Source of the DNA: Pyropia haitanensis
Lineage: Eukaryota; Rhodophyta; Bangiophyceae; Bangiales; Bangiaceae
Direction: 5' to 3'
Length of the DNA stretch: 64,000 bases
Assembly: GCA_008729055.1 (NCBI GenBank)
Contig: SDUX01000001.1
Span: 930,001 to 994,000, forward strand
Shown here: positions 54,531 through 64,000 of the stretch, piece by piece
Layout of the letters: every line of letters starts with the position of its first letter
How positions within the stretch are numbered: position 1 is the stretch's first letter
Made by a program: the position numbers and the translations under genes
Notes under the pieces: generated by a model
Told to the model about the DNA's origin: nothing
What the model saw: only the letters and a program-made list of their open reading frames with translations
The model's database searches: none

Positions 54531-55066
54531 GCACCGCCTGCTGGGGGGGGGGGGGGGGGGGGGGGGGGTCGTGGGGTGAGGGGTGGCGTCTGTACCGCTG
54601 GGGGGGGGGGGGGCTGCGCGACTGGTTGGAGTAACCCGATGGTGCGCGCCGCGTCGCGGTGGGTTGACGGCGCGACGGGAGGCGCCGCCGCGGCGGGGGC
54701 GGACGGTCGGGAACAGCGGGGCCAGGCGTGGCGCGCTGCGTGCCCCGCCGCGCTGAGGCGGGCGCGCGGCTGCCGGCGGGGTGTCCAAAAAAAAAAAAAA
54801 AAAAACCGGTCACGGCCGGGGCTGCCGGCCAACCCGTTGCGGCAAGCCGCCCGTGCGGTCATCCTATGCACCCGTTGACATGGGCGGCTGGCGCCAGCCC
54901 CCCCCCCCGCCTCGCCTACTCCCACTCACCTTACCCCCCCCGCCCTCCCCCTGGGCACCGCCACCCGTACGCGGTTCCCACCACCCGGATCCTTTCCCGC
55001 GCGTACCTCCGCGCCCAACGCGAGACCCCCCCGCGCCGCCCACCACCCGCGGCGTGCCGCTGCAGC
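54531..55066. other. convergent 3' region of translin and the YebC gene
   Basis: G runs at 54542-54568 and 54600-54613 and an A19 run at 54787-54805 lie between the two facing stops. No gene recognised. Confidence 0.5.
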
Positions 55067-56061
55067 TCACGCCATCGTCGTCCACACGGCGTCCACGTCG
55101 TCCAGGTCCTCGAGCGCCTCCACCCCCTGCTCGTTGGCCGCCCGGTCGTCGTCCGACACGTCCACGGTCACGCGCGGGACCATCTGCAGCTCCGCCCGCA
55201 GGACCGGGTAGCCCGCGTCGGCCATGGCCGCCTTGACCGCCATCAGGTCCCCCCCGGCGGTGGAGAGGACGTAGCGCCCCCCCCCCGCGGTGGCGCCGTC
55301 CTCCACCTCCTCCGCCGTCCACGCCGTCCACTCGCACTCCTCGGCGCCCGCGTCAATGGCGGCGAGGAGCACCGCCTCGGCGGCGGTGTCGCCAGCGTCG
55401 CCGGCCACTTCCACCACCCCCTTGCGGTCAAAGTTGAACGCCACCGACCCGACCGACGCCACCTTCATCCCCGCCTTGCCCACCGCCTGCCGGATGTCCG
55501 CCGACGCGCGGTTGGCATTGTCCGTCCACACGTCCACGAGGAGGCCCACCCCGCCGGCGCCGTACACCTCAAAGGCGCTCGTCTTAAAGTCCGCCTGGTC
55601 CGTCGAGTTGGCCCGCTCAAAGGCGCGCTCAATGTTCTCCTTGGGGAAGTTGGCCGCCGCCGCCGCCGCGAGCGCGTCGGCGAGCGCCCGGTTCGCGACC
55701 GGGTCGGTGCTGCCGCCCGACTTGATCGCCGCGATGAGCGTCTTGCCGATGCGCGCGTACGCCTTGGTCTTGGCGCGGTCCTGCTTGCCTTTCCGGCCCG
55801 CAATCTTTTCCGAGCGGCGGCCCATGGAGGGCGGCGTCGCGGCGGGCGGCGCCGCCGCCGGGGGGGGGGGGGGGGCACGGGGGGGAAGCCGCGGCAGGGG
55901 GCGGGCGCCTGCGGGGCTGCGGCCGGCAGGGTGCAACGACGCCGCCGGGGGGTGGCGGCGGCCAGGGGGAGCTCCGCCGCCGCCGCGGCCAGCCCGGTGC
56001 CCGCGACCGGCGTCGGGGAGAGGAAGGCCGTCGATGGCGGCGGCGCCGCAAAGGCCGCCAT
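55067..56061 (-). CDS. YebC/PmpR-family protein, plastid-targeted; one frame break
   Basis: From about 55830 the core frame is a complete YebC/TACO1 domain: the N-terminal signature GRRSEKIAGRKGKQDRAKTK, YARIGKTLIAAIKSGGSTDP, ANFPKENIERAFERANS, YGAGGVGLLVDVWTDNANRA and FNFDRKGVVEV, ending DLDDVDAVWTTMA. YebC proteins act either as transcriptional regulators or, as shown for TACO1 and bacterial YebC, as translation factors that help ribosomes at difficult sequences such as poly-Pro. The start MAAFAAPPPSTAFLSPTPVA at 56061 (ggccATGG) is a Phe-containing transit peptide, in another frame; the shift occurs at the G-rich run at 55859-55883. In the core frame no ATG precedes MGRRSEK (about 55825), the bacterial-type start. 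I infer a plastid protein. Divergent from SMC1. Confidence 0.88.
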
Positions 56062-56764
56062 GGCCGCGGCTGTTGCTGCTGCTGCTGCGGCGGCAGCGGC
56101 GGCGCCACGAGCAAAGGAAGAGGCTGGAAGTCGTCCCGAGGGAGGGCCGTCCAGGGAGGGGATGCGCCGCGGGGCACCGGCTCGACGTTGGGCGGGACGT
56201 GCACCCGGAAGGGGCCGTCCACGGACGGAACGGCGCGAGCTCGAGCTTGACGCGGAGATTGCCGACCGCATCGATGCGACCAAGCCGCCGACGTGCACCA
56301 AGGAGGTGATGATAGGGCAGTAGAAGCTTTACAGTGATCAGTGGACTTGATCTCGTAGTCATTTGAGGTCGTAAACAGCACACGGGATCTCATTATTAAC
56401 TACATTATGTGGATTGAGTGCGTTGATTAAGAACAAGTTGAACTTTTTTTGGCGGGAGCAGAGGTTGCATCCACCGCCCGTTTCGCGCGGTGCTCTCGCG
56501 CGCGTCTTCTCCGGACACCCGACACGCCAGCACCCGAGAGACTGCGCCGCCAGAAACGACCGTGGCGGTCCTCGCTCACCGACGGTGAGCGGTTGCGCAG
56601 CGGCCGCGGCGGAGTGGCCGCCGCCTCGGTGCTTCGCGCACGCCGCTTCAGCGTGCCCGCCCGCCGCGCCAGCCTTGGCGTCCGTTCCCACCTGTACCTC
56701 GGCTCGGGTGGCTGCGGGTGGGCGGGCCCTGTCCCCCGCCACCACCCCCCCCCCCTGACTGCCC
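56062..56764. promoter_or_regulatory. divergent intergenic region of the YebC gene and SMC1
   Basis: About 700 bp. 56320-56460 is AT-rich and non-repetitive; the SMC1 side is C-rich up to the ATG (cccATGG). No gene recognised. Confidence 0.45.
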
Positions 56765-59700
56765 ATGGGCCGTCTGGCGCGGCTGGAGCTGACCGACTTC
56801 AAGTCCTATGGCGGTACGGTGACGGTCGGCCCCCTGGCCGGCTTCACCGCCGTCATTGGCAGCAACGGGAGCGGCAAGAGCAACCTCATGGACGCCATCT
56901 CGTTTGTGCTGGGCGTCCGGACAGCGACGCTGCGGGGGGCGGCGCTGCGGGACCTCATTTACCGACCGCCGGGTGGGTCGGCGGGGGGTGGCGGGGGGGT
57001 GCGGGGGGGGGGGTGGGGCGCCTGCCGGCCGGCCGCCGCCTGGTGGGTCGGATGCCGACAGCGACGGGGGGGGGGGCGGCTCGGACACTGGTGGGGAAGA
57101 GGCCGCGGGGAGCGGCGCGGAGGGCGGCGGCGGCGGCCGCCGCGGCGGCGACGGCCGCGGCGGCCGCGGCCGGCGGGTGGCTGGACGGCCTGCGGCGGCG
57201 GCGGCGGGCGCCGCCCCCGCCGCGTCACGCGCGGTGGTGCGGCTCGTCTATGCCAACGACGAGGGCGCCGAGACGACCTTTTCGCGGTCCGTCAGCGCGC
57301 GGGGCGGCAGCGCCTACCGCGTCGATGGGGTGGCGGTGGGGGTGGACGCCTACCACGCGGCGCTGGCGGAGATTGGGGTGGTGGTGCGGGCGCGCAACTT
57401 TTTGGTCTTTCAGAACGAGGTGCGTTGGGCGGGTATGGGACGGGTTGCTTTGTGGCTGAAGCGGGGTGGCTGTGGGGGGGGGGGGGGGGGGGGGGGGGGG
57501 GGTCGATTGGGCAGCGGATGGGCATTTTGCCTGGCATGGTGCGGCTTCTGGTGAGTGCTTGGCGAGGGGTGGCGGTGGGAGTGTATCCTCGACGCAGGAA
57601 GGAGCGCGGGCGGTGAGAGGAGCGCGGTCGACTGACCAAAGCGGCGATATGGATGTGCACGGGCTGGTTGTCCACTTCTTGTCTATGCCTTGTCGTTGCT
57701 CCCCGCTGATGTTCCCGCGCTGTGTGCAGGTGGAAGGTGTGGCGTCCAAGAGCCCAAAGGATCTCACCGCTATGTTTGAAGAGGTATCCGGCAGCGCCAC
57801 GCATCGCGCCGCCTACCTTGCCGCGCGCGAAGCGCGTGACGCGGCGGACGATGCTGTGGTGGAGCTCCACAACAAGCGCAAAGCACTCGCTGCTGAGCGC
57901 CGCCAGTACAAGGAGCAAGAAAGGGAAGTCGCCCGCTACGAGGCGCTGCGTGCCCAACTGGCCGCCACCCAAACCGAGGGCGCCCTCTTTCGTCTCTACC
58001 ACCTGGACGCGGAGCTCCGCCGCCTCGACGCCACTACGGCTGACCTGACCACCCGCCTGGCCACCGCGACCGCCGCGGCCGACGCGTCTGGTGTGGCCGC
58101 GCTGCGGCAGGCGGTGGAAGTGGCGCGGCGGGAGCGGACTGCGGTCGCCCGCCGCACCGCCCGCACCGAGTCGGAGCTGGCGGCCGCCGCCCCTCGGGCG
58201 GCGGGCTCGGCGGTGGAGCGGCGGCTGCTGGCGGGTCGACTGGCGGGGGACCAGGCGGCCCTGGACAAGGCCACCGCCGAGGCCGCTGCCGCCGCCGCCG
58301 AGCTGGCCGCCCTCGCCACGACCCGTTCCGCCCTGGCCGCCGAGCGCGACGGCCTCGATGCGGCGTTGGCGACCGCTGAGGCAGATGAGGCTTCGGACGC
58401 GACGCTTGCAGAGTATCGGCGGCTGAAGGCCGAGGCCGCCGCCCACACGTCGGCCTTGCAACAGCAGCTGAGCAGTGCAGAGCGGGCGGCCGAGGTGGCG
58501 ACCAAGCAGCACGAGGCGGCGACAGCCGCGGCTGACCGTGGCGCCCACCGTGTACGGGTGGCGACCGAGGAGCGTGACGGCCACGCCGCGCGGCTGGATC
58601 GCCTGGCCGCGTCAGTCTCCCGGGCGACCGCCACGACCAACCGCGCGCGGGCCGAGCGAGACCAGGTGCGGGAGCTGTCGTCTCGCTCCGAGGCGGAGCG
58701 TGCGTCGCTCGAGGCGGAGCTCCGGTCCGTCACGGATGCTCTCGGCGCGGCGCGAGCGGATGCGGGCGAGTCTGCCCGCGAGTCCCGCTTGACCGCTGCC
58801 CTGGCGTCCATGCGGCGCCTCTACCCCGGCGTCCGCGGGCGGCTGGCAGACCTGTGCACGCCAGCGCAGCCGCGCTACCGTACCGCTGTGGCGGTCTGTC
58901 TGGGTCGCCACATGGAGGCGGTGGTGGTGGACACGTCCGCCACTGCCGCGTCGTGCATTGGGTATCTCAAGGAGCAGCGCGTAGGCACCGCCACGTTCCT
59001 GCCGCTGGCAGACCTGCGGCCACCGCCTGTGGACGAGGCGCTTCGTCAGCTTGGCGGGTCTTCCAAGCTGGTAGTTGACGTGATTGCCCGAGAGCCCGAC
59101 GTGGCCGCCGCCGTGCGCTACGCCGCCGCAGACGCGCTTGTAGTGGATACCCTTGACGAGGCGCGTGCGTTGCGATACGGCGGCGGCGGGCGGCGGATCA
59201 AGGTGTGCTCCTTGGATGGGACGCTGCTGGCCAAATCTGGCTTCATGACGGGCGGTGGTACCGTCGGTGCCGGTCCCGACGGCCGCCGTGCCGACCGCTG
59301 GGACCGCGCCGCGACCGAAGCGCTGCAGGCGCGGCGGGCTGCGGCGCTCGCGCGGCTAGCGGTCGTTGGGAACGCCGCCACGGACCGTGCGCGACGGGCC
59401 GAGGCGGATGAGCGGCTGGCGGCGGCCAAACAGGCGGCAGCGCTGCTGCAGGCAGACGTGGCGTCTGCCACCCGTGCGCGCGACGAGGCGGCCGCGGCGG
59501 TTACAGACGCCGAGTCGAAGCTGCCGTCGCTGCAGCCCGCCGTGGCGGCCGCCGCGACGGCTGTGGAGGCGGCCCAAGCGGCGGTCGCTGCCGTGCGCAC
59601 CCGCCTTGGCGCCGCCGAGAGCACCACCTTTGGCGACTTTGCCGCCCGCACCGGGTACCCCGACGTGGCCGCGTACGAGGCGGCCGCCGTGGAGCGGTCT

Positions 59701-61305
59701 GCGTCCATCCGCGAGAAGCGGCTGGGCGTACAAAAACGCCTCGCACAAGCCGACGCGCGTGCGCAGTATGTGGGCGCGTCGGGGGTGGACGCCAAGGTCA
59801 CCAAGCTCACCGCCCGTGTGGCCCGCCAAAAGGCGGCGGTGGACAGGCTCGACGCTGACGCGGCCGCCGCGGCGCGGCGGCGCGATGAGCTCACTGCGCG
59901 CCTTGCGGTGGCCAAGGACGAGGCGGCTGCGGCGGACGCGGCCGTCGCCAAAGCCGAGGCCGCCGCCACCGCCGCTGCGACGGCCTCTCGGGCGGCGGGC
60001 GAGGAAGCGGCGTCGTTGCGGGCCCAGCTCGGGGCGGCAACCTCGCGGGCGGCCACCCTGCGATCTTCTCGGGCAGACTTGGTGGCAGGCTGCCGCGTGT
60101 CGGCTGTGTCACTGCCGGTGGTGGAGACAGGGGGAGCGGGAGCCAGCCGCAAGCGCGTCGCTGGGCGGTCTGCACCAGGCAAGAAGAAGAAGAAGCGCAA
60201 ACGCAAGGCCAAGGAGCGGCCTGTGACGACGACGGGGACGGTGCGGCGGTCGTCCAGGCAAAGGGGCGCGGCAGCGGCGGGTGAGGACGATGAGGAAGAG
60301 AAAGGTGCCGGCGACGACGACAGCGGCGGGGACAGTTCCAGTGACAGCGGCAGCGGCAGCGATGGCACAGACAGCGACGACAGCGATGGCAGCGGAAGCG
60401 GCTCCGACGGCGATGGTGCAGGCAAGTCCCCGCAGCGCTTCAGGCGGGCGTCGGCTGCCGGTGGTGCCTCCGCCTCCCCCGATGCTGACACGGATGAGGC
60501 TGCTGTCGCCGCCCGCGACGCAGCCACGGTGTTTGACTACAGCGCCCTCCCCCGCGGCCTGCGCTCCGCTTCCCTCTCTGAGGCGGACAGGAAGGCCAAA
60601 GAAGCAACGTACGAGTCTTCTGAGAAGGCGCTTGCGGCCAAACTGGAAACGCTGGCGCCCAACATGCGCGCTGGTGCGCACCTGGCCGGTCTGCAGGCGC
60701 GCCTCGAGACCCTGGACGTGGAAGCAGCCGCGGCAGTCACAGCTGCTCGGGCTGCTACCGCTGCATATGAGGCGGTTCGGGAGGCACGCATTTCGGCGTT
60801 TCGGTCCTGCTACGACATTGTCGAGGCGGCCATTCACCCCACCTACGCGGACCTGACCCGCTCTCCCCGCTTCCCTTCGGGTGGCACCGCCTACCTTTCC
60901 CTCGAGGCGCCAGACGAGCCGTACGCAGGCGGTATTGTCTTCAACGCCCAGCCGCCAGGCAAGCGGGTGTACGACATGGGCGCTCTCTCTGGTGGGGAGC
61001 GTTCCGTCGCCGCCCTTGCCCTACTCTTTGCCGTGCACGCGGTCAAGCCGTGTCCGTTTTTTGTGCTCGACGAGGTGGATGCGGCACTGGACAAGCTCAA
61101 TGTCGCCAAGGTGGCTGCCTACTTTGCCCGCCGCGCGCCGGCCGTGCAAACGATCGTCATTAGCCTCAAGGACGCGTTTTACGAGCGCGCTGACGCGCTC
61201 GTTGGCATTTACCGCGACCGGGATGTCGGATCGAGTCGGCTGGCTACCCTGGACCTGACGCAGTTTGCAGAGACGCCAGGAGGGATGGGGGGGGGGAGTA
61301 CGTGA
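56765..61305 (+). CDS. SMC1: structural maintenance of chromosomes protein 1 (cohesin subunit)
   Basis: Exons 56765-57419 and 57730-61305 join in phase 0 over a 310-nt intron (GTGCGT donor, TGTGCAG acceptor), giving about 1,410 residues. SMC1 pairs with SMC3 and the kleisin to form cohesin. The start [17 protein letters not shown] leads to Walker [21 protein letters not shown]; then [20 protein letters not shown] across the splice, the SMC1 signature. The hinge lies at about 58810-59270 ([43 protein letters not shown]) between two long coiled coils. The C-terminal head has [20 protein letters not shown] and Walker [17 protein letters not shown]. Between 56985 and 57080, in G-rich DNA, the frame changes within a Gly/Ala insert of the N-terminal head. 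A 120-residue basic-then-acidic insert (60142-60500) sits in the second coiled coil. Confidence 0.95.
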
Positions 61306-62081
61306 CGTCGGTGCGACGCTCCCTGGGAGCGTGAGCAACTTTCTGCAACCTGCTGGAGGGTAGCGCGGCGACGAGGGGGGAAGGGAAGTGCGGCGACGAG
61401 GGGGGAAGGGAAGTGCGGCGCATGGTGGCGGCAGTTGCTGTCGTGGCGACTGCCAGTCTTGGTGCAGTCGAGCTCCACCACGATGCTGCTGATGCGGCCA
61501 TCATCGCCAGCATTGCAGCGACCGGCGCCGCTGTGGCCGGCTAGGCAACCTGCCACCACCACCGCGTCTGACCGCGGAGCCTGCCACCGCTGCTGTCGCC
61601 CATCGTGAAGCCTGCCGGATGGAGAGAGCGTGTCTTCACGGCTGTCGTGGACCGAGATTGGGACCCCCCTGGGGTGGTGTCTTGCACCAGCATGACATGT
61701 GTGCGGCGTTGCAGGGTCCGTGGCAGTTCCTGACTGCTGCTCCGCTGTCGTGGCGTCCCTCAACACGAGGCTCGCTGAACGTCTTGTGTTTTTTCTGAAG
61801 TGTTTAGCGGGGTTCATCACAGCCATGGGTTTGGAACAGCTGCGTACGCGGAGCTTCGACGTGTGCTTGTAATGAACGAGGTCGAGTCGCTGGTGTCAAC
61901 ACTTTGTACAGAACGCACGGAGCCACCTCGTAGTGACACTCGACTATGCAGTCCTTCCGTTGCTTGCATCAATAACGCTGCTGCTCTTCTGGTTCTTCTG
62001 CGGCTGAGTCATGCTCAGTGCTCTCTGATGTTTCGGAGTTTCGGGCAGGCCGCAGCCCCTCCCCAACCGCCCTTGCACCTT
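61306..62081. other. convergent 3' region of SMC1 and the MPO1-like gene
   Basis: A 776-bp gap of balanced composition with a 25-bp tandem duplication near its left end. No ORF with a recognisable domain. Confidence 0.5.
61367..61416 (+). repeat. 25-bp tandem duplication
   Basis: Two identical 25-bp copies (61367-61391 and 61392-61416) beginning GCGGCGACGAGGGGGG, 62 bp after the SMC1 stop. Confidence 0.95.
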
Positions 62082-62988
62082 TCATTCTGCCTTGGTCACC
62101 GTCTTGGCAGCCCCCCTCCCCTTGGACGGCCACACGAACTTCTCTGTCCCTGCCCAGCGGTCCGTCCGGTCACGGATGGCCGCAGCCCAGCCCCCCCCCC
62201 AACCCGTGCGGAAGAGCACGAGCAGCACCATCAGGGCAGGGGTGACCACCAGCGCCTCGGCCGGCCGAAACGCCGGAAGGCGCCCCTCAAATGCCGCGTG
62301 GCCGGCCAGCTGCGAAAGAGCCCAACAAACGGTCCATACGCCTCGCTTTGCCTGGTGGCCGTCGGGTCCAATCGTGGCGACGAGAGCCGTGGCGGCACCA
62401 GCCAAGGCGCTGAGACCAACCAGGAAGGCGCCGCCAAGCGGCACGTCGATGGCCGTGTACGCTGCCGAGACGATCACGGCGATAGCTGCGGGCAGGACAA
62501 AATGGCGTTCAGCAGCGGCCCAAAAGAGCGCAAAGTAGAGGGCTGCCAGGGAGGTAAGGTGCAGCATCTGAGAAGAGCAGGGAGGAGAAGAGAATTACAT
62601 CGCACAAGTGGCAGGTAGAGGACGCGTGAGAGCTCGTCATTGGTGAGTCATTGACCCCAGCCGTCATTGGTGTCCGCGAGTCTGGTCACCCCAGCAGCTG
62701 TGCGTCGTCTCTCTCTCACCCGTGCCTGGACACAGCAAGCCCCGCTCATACCTGGTTGGCCCAGTGCTGGTGGTAGTAGTGCGAAAAGCTCAGCTCGTCG
62801 GTCCAGTCCCCTCCGATGAACAGGGCTGCGCGGACCCGCGCCCGCGCGTTCGCCACGCGCTCCATCACTTCTGACAAGGACGGCAACGCGGGAGCGGGGG
62901 AGCATGATGATGAGCTGCCGAAGTCCGACCCGTCAAACTCATCATCCTCGTATGCGGCTGTGACGACATCACACCCCATGGTTGTCAT
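62082..62988 (-). CDS. MPO1/DUF962-family membrane protein, two exons
   Basis: Exons 62988-62752 and 62567-62082 join in phase 0 (donor GTATGA, acceptor TTCTCAG; 184-nt intron), giving 240 residues. Yeast Mpo1 is an ER iron-dependent dioxygenase that alpha-oxidises 2-hydroxy fatty acids. The conserved His cluster spans the splice: LSFSHYYHQHWANQ from exon 1 and MLHLTSLAALYFALF from exon 2, i.e. H..YH....N..LH. Then several transmembrane helices (VLPAAIAVIVSAAYTAI, FLVGLSALAGAATALVA) and the family motif VCWALSQLAGHAAFEGRLPA, followed by ALVVTPALMVLLVLF. Exon 1 adds a ~65-residue acidic, Ser-rich N-terminal part. Two ATGs are possible, 62988 and 62979; the second has the stronger context (accATGG). 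Without the intron the two halves would be missed as separate ORFs. Confidence 0.87.
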
Positions 62989-63496
62989 GCTGAGGAGAGG
63001 AACCAGGGATGGCAGCCGTCTGACGGAAGGGGAGCACAAGAGCGAACCAGGGTGGAGAAGCCCGGCGGAGGTCAGCGGGGACGGACGATGCTTCGATAAG
63101 TTGGCAGGGCGACGGCTGGCCTGAATGAAAGACCGCCGCGGCAGGATGATCCGAGGCCTTCGCTGGTCGACTCCCACAGGCGCCAAAGAAACGCAGCCTG
63201 CATGCAGCTCTGTCGACGGAAAGTGCAGGAGCAGCTGCGACAGGTCACACGCGAAACGTAGGGAGCAAGGGTGGCAGATGCCCACAACAGTGGTCGCTCT
63301 TGGTGGCACAGAGGGAGCGCTGCCAGCACCAGAAAACTCAACACCCTCCCCTTTTCCTCGGGTCTAGTGTGACCAGAGCCCCTCACGACACCCCCCAAGA
63401 AAAGCCCAGCTGCTGGGTACGGCCACGTCAGTCCATGATGCCAATCCCAGCTCAGCAATCCCCCATGGAGCTGGCCTCGCGGCACATGGTGCTGAC
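62989..63496. other. region upstream of the MPO1-like gene
   Basis: Probable promoter of the MPO1-like gene on the reverse strand. The reverse frame stays open through 63309 without a convincing start. Composition is balanced and non-repetitive. Confidence 0.45.
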
Positions 63497-63898
63497 ATGG
63501 CAGAGCTTCCATCGCTTGCCGCGACACCCCGCCGAGCGCCATCACGACCCACCTCGAGCGGCTTCTCCACCGGCAAGGACCGAGTAGCCTGGGGCGTGGT
63601 CTACAAACAGCTCGCACCCCCCTCGGACTGCCACCCGTGCTCCGCTAGGTGCTGGGGAGGACGCAAACACCCTCGCCTAGAGTGGGATGGGGCGCCTCCG
63701 TGGCGTGGCTCGTTGGGGGGCGGTCGCCGCCACCGGGTCGGCAGCCCTCGCGTGAGCGCCCGGTCCGTCCCCCGACGCATCGGGAGATTCCACTGCACTG
63801 TCGCTCGGCAGGCCATCACTACCGAGTTCCACTCCGCGGAAGGCGGCTGCGCAAGCGCGCGGCGCCTCCAGGCTACAGCTTTAATTTCGGGCAGGTAG
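63497..63898 (+). CDS. hypothetical protein, 133 residues (tentative)
   Basis: An ATG in good context (gacATGG) opens MAELPSLAATPRRAPSRPTS and continues GFSTGKDRVAWGVVYKQLAP. The N-terminal half has a mixed, protein-like composition; the second half is Arg/Gly/Ser-rich with several Cys and no motif. It may be a first exon of a gene running off the window or a chance ORF. I recognise no family. Confidence 0.25.
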   Translation: MAELPSLAATPRRAPSRPTSSGFSTGKDRVAWGVVYKQLAPPSDCHPCSARCWGGRKHPRLEWDGAPPWRGSLGGGRRHRVGSPRVSARSVPRRIGRFHCTVARQAITTEFHSAEGGCASARRLQATALISGR

Positions 63899-64000
63899 AG
63901 CAGATGGCTGGTGATAACGGCCGGGGTGACGCGACTGGTTCGCTTGTCTGGTCGGCACAACACGACAGAACAGAGCAACTCGTGATGTGTCGCCACACCA
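63899..64000. other. window edge, unassigned
   Basis: Nothing recognisable; a reverse frame is open here but has no supporting motif. Confidence 0.4.

Overview
The window looks like nuclear DNA of a photosynthetic eukaryote, most likely a red alga of the Porphyra/Pyropia (Bangiophyceae) type. Three things support this. The DNA is very GC-rich and packed with GCC/GGC triplet expansions and long pure-C or pure-G runs. Genes are dense, with zero to three short spliceosomal introns (184-378 nt). Several products carry plastid transit peptides with a phenylalanine very close to the N-terminus, a hallmark of red-algal-type plastid import. The species is an inference; no rRNA or organellar marker is present.

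Layout, left to right. 1-10 kb: a Ser/Thr-rich secreted pentapeptide-like protein, an ankyrin protein, the U6 snRNP protein LSM8, phytoene desaturase (reverse strand) and a 53-codon basic ORF. 10.9-16.3 kb (reverse): a kinase with an armadillo-like, low-complexity N-terminal region. 16.4-17.1 kb: a less GC-rich segment bounded by inverted repeats. 17.2-30.2 kb: EMG1/NEP1, a plastid-type Orn/Lys/Arg decarboxylase, a PINX1-like G-patch protein, REV7/MAD2L2, an FAD-dependent oxidoreductase and a BSD-domain protein. 30.2-35.3 kb: low-complexity DNA with no confident gene. 35.3-49.8 kb: an alpha/beta hydrolase, a DEG/HtrA lumenal protease, aldose 1-epimerase, phosphoglycolate phosphatase, a tail-anchored heme oxygenase and a plastid-type class 3 lipase. 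50.5-64 kb: a WD40 protein (possibly TFIIIC), translin, a plastid YebC-family protein, the cohesin subunit SMC1, an MPO1/DUF962 membrane protein and one uncertain ORF.

There is no operon. The genes mix plastid functions (carotenoids, photorespiration, lumen proteolysis, lipid and amine metabolism) with nuclear housekeeping (splicing, ribosome biogenesis, cohesin, translesion synthesis). Neighbours are often divergent or convergent, with intergenic gaps of 0.2-1 kb.

Two points matter most. First, the DEG protease gene contains a 9-nt exon (38263-38271) encoding Pro-Gly-Asn; splicing it in restores the catalytic motif TDAAINPGNSGGPL exactly. Second, many genes rich in long C/G runs change reading frame at those runs, while genes without such runs are intact. 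That points to homopolymer length errors (or true length variation), so those proteins cannot be read from one frame. No CRISPR, rRNA or convincing tRNA was found, and I did not find a new multi-gene system.
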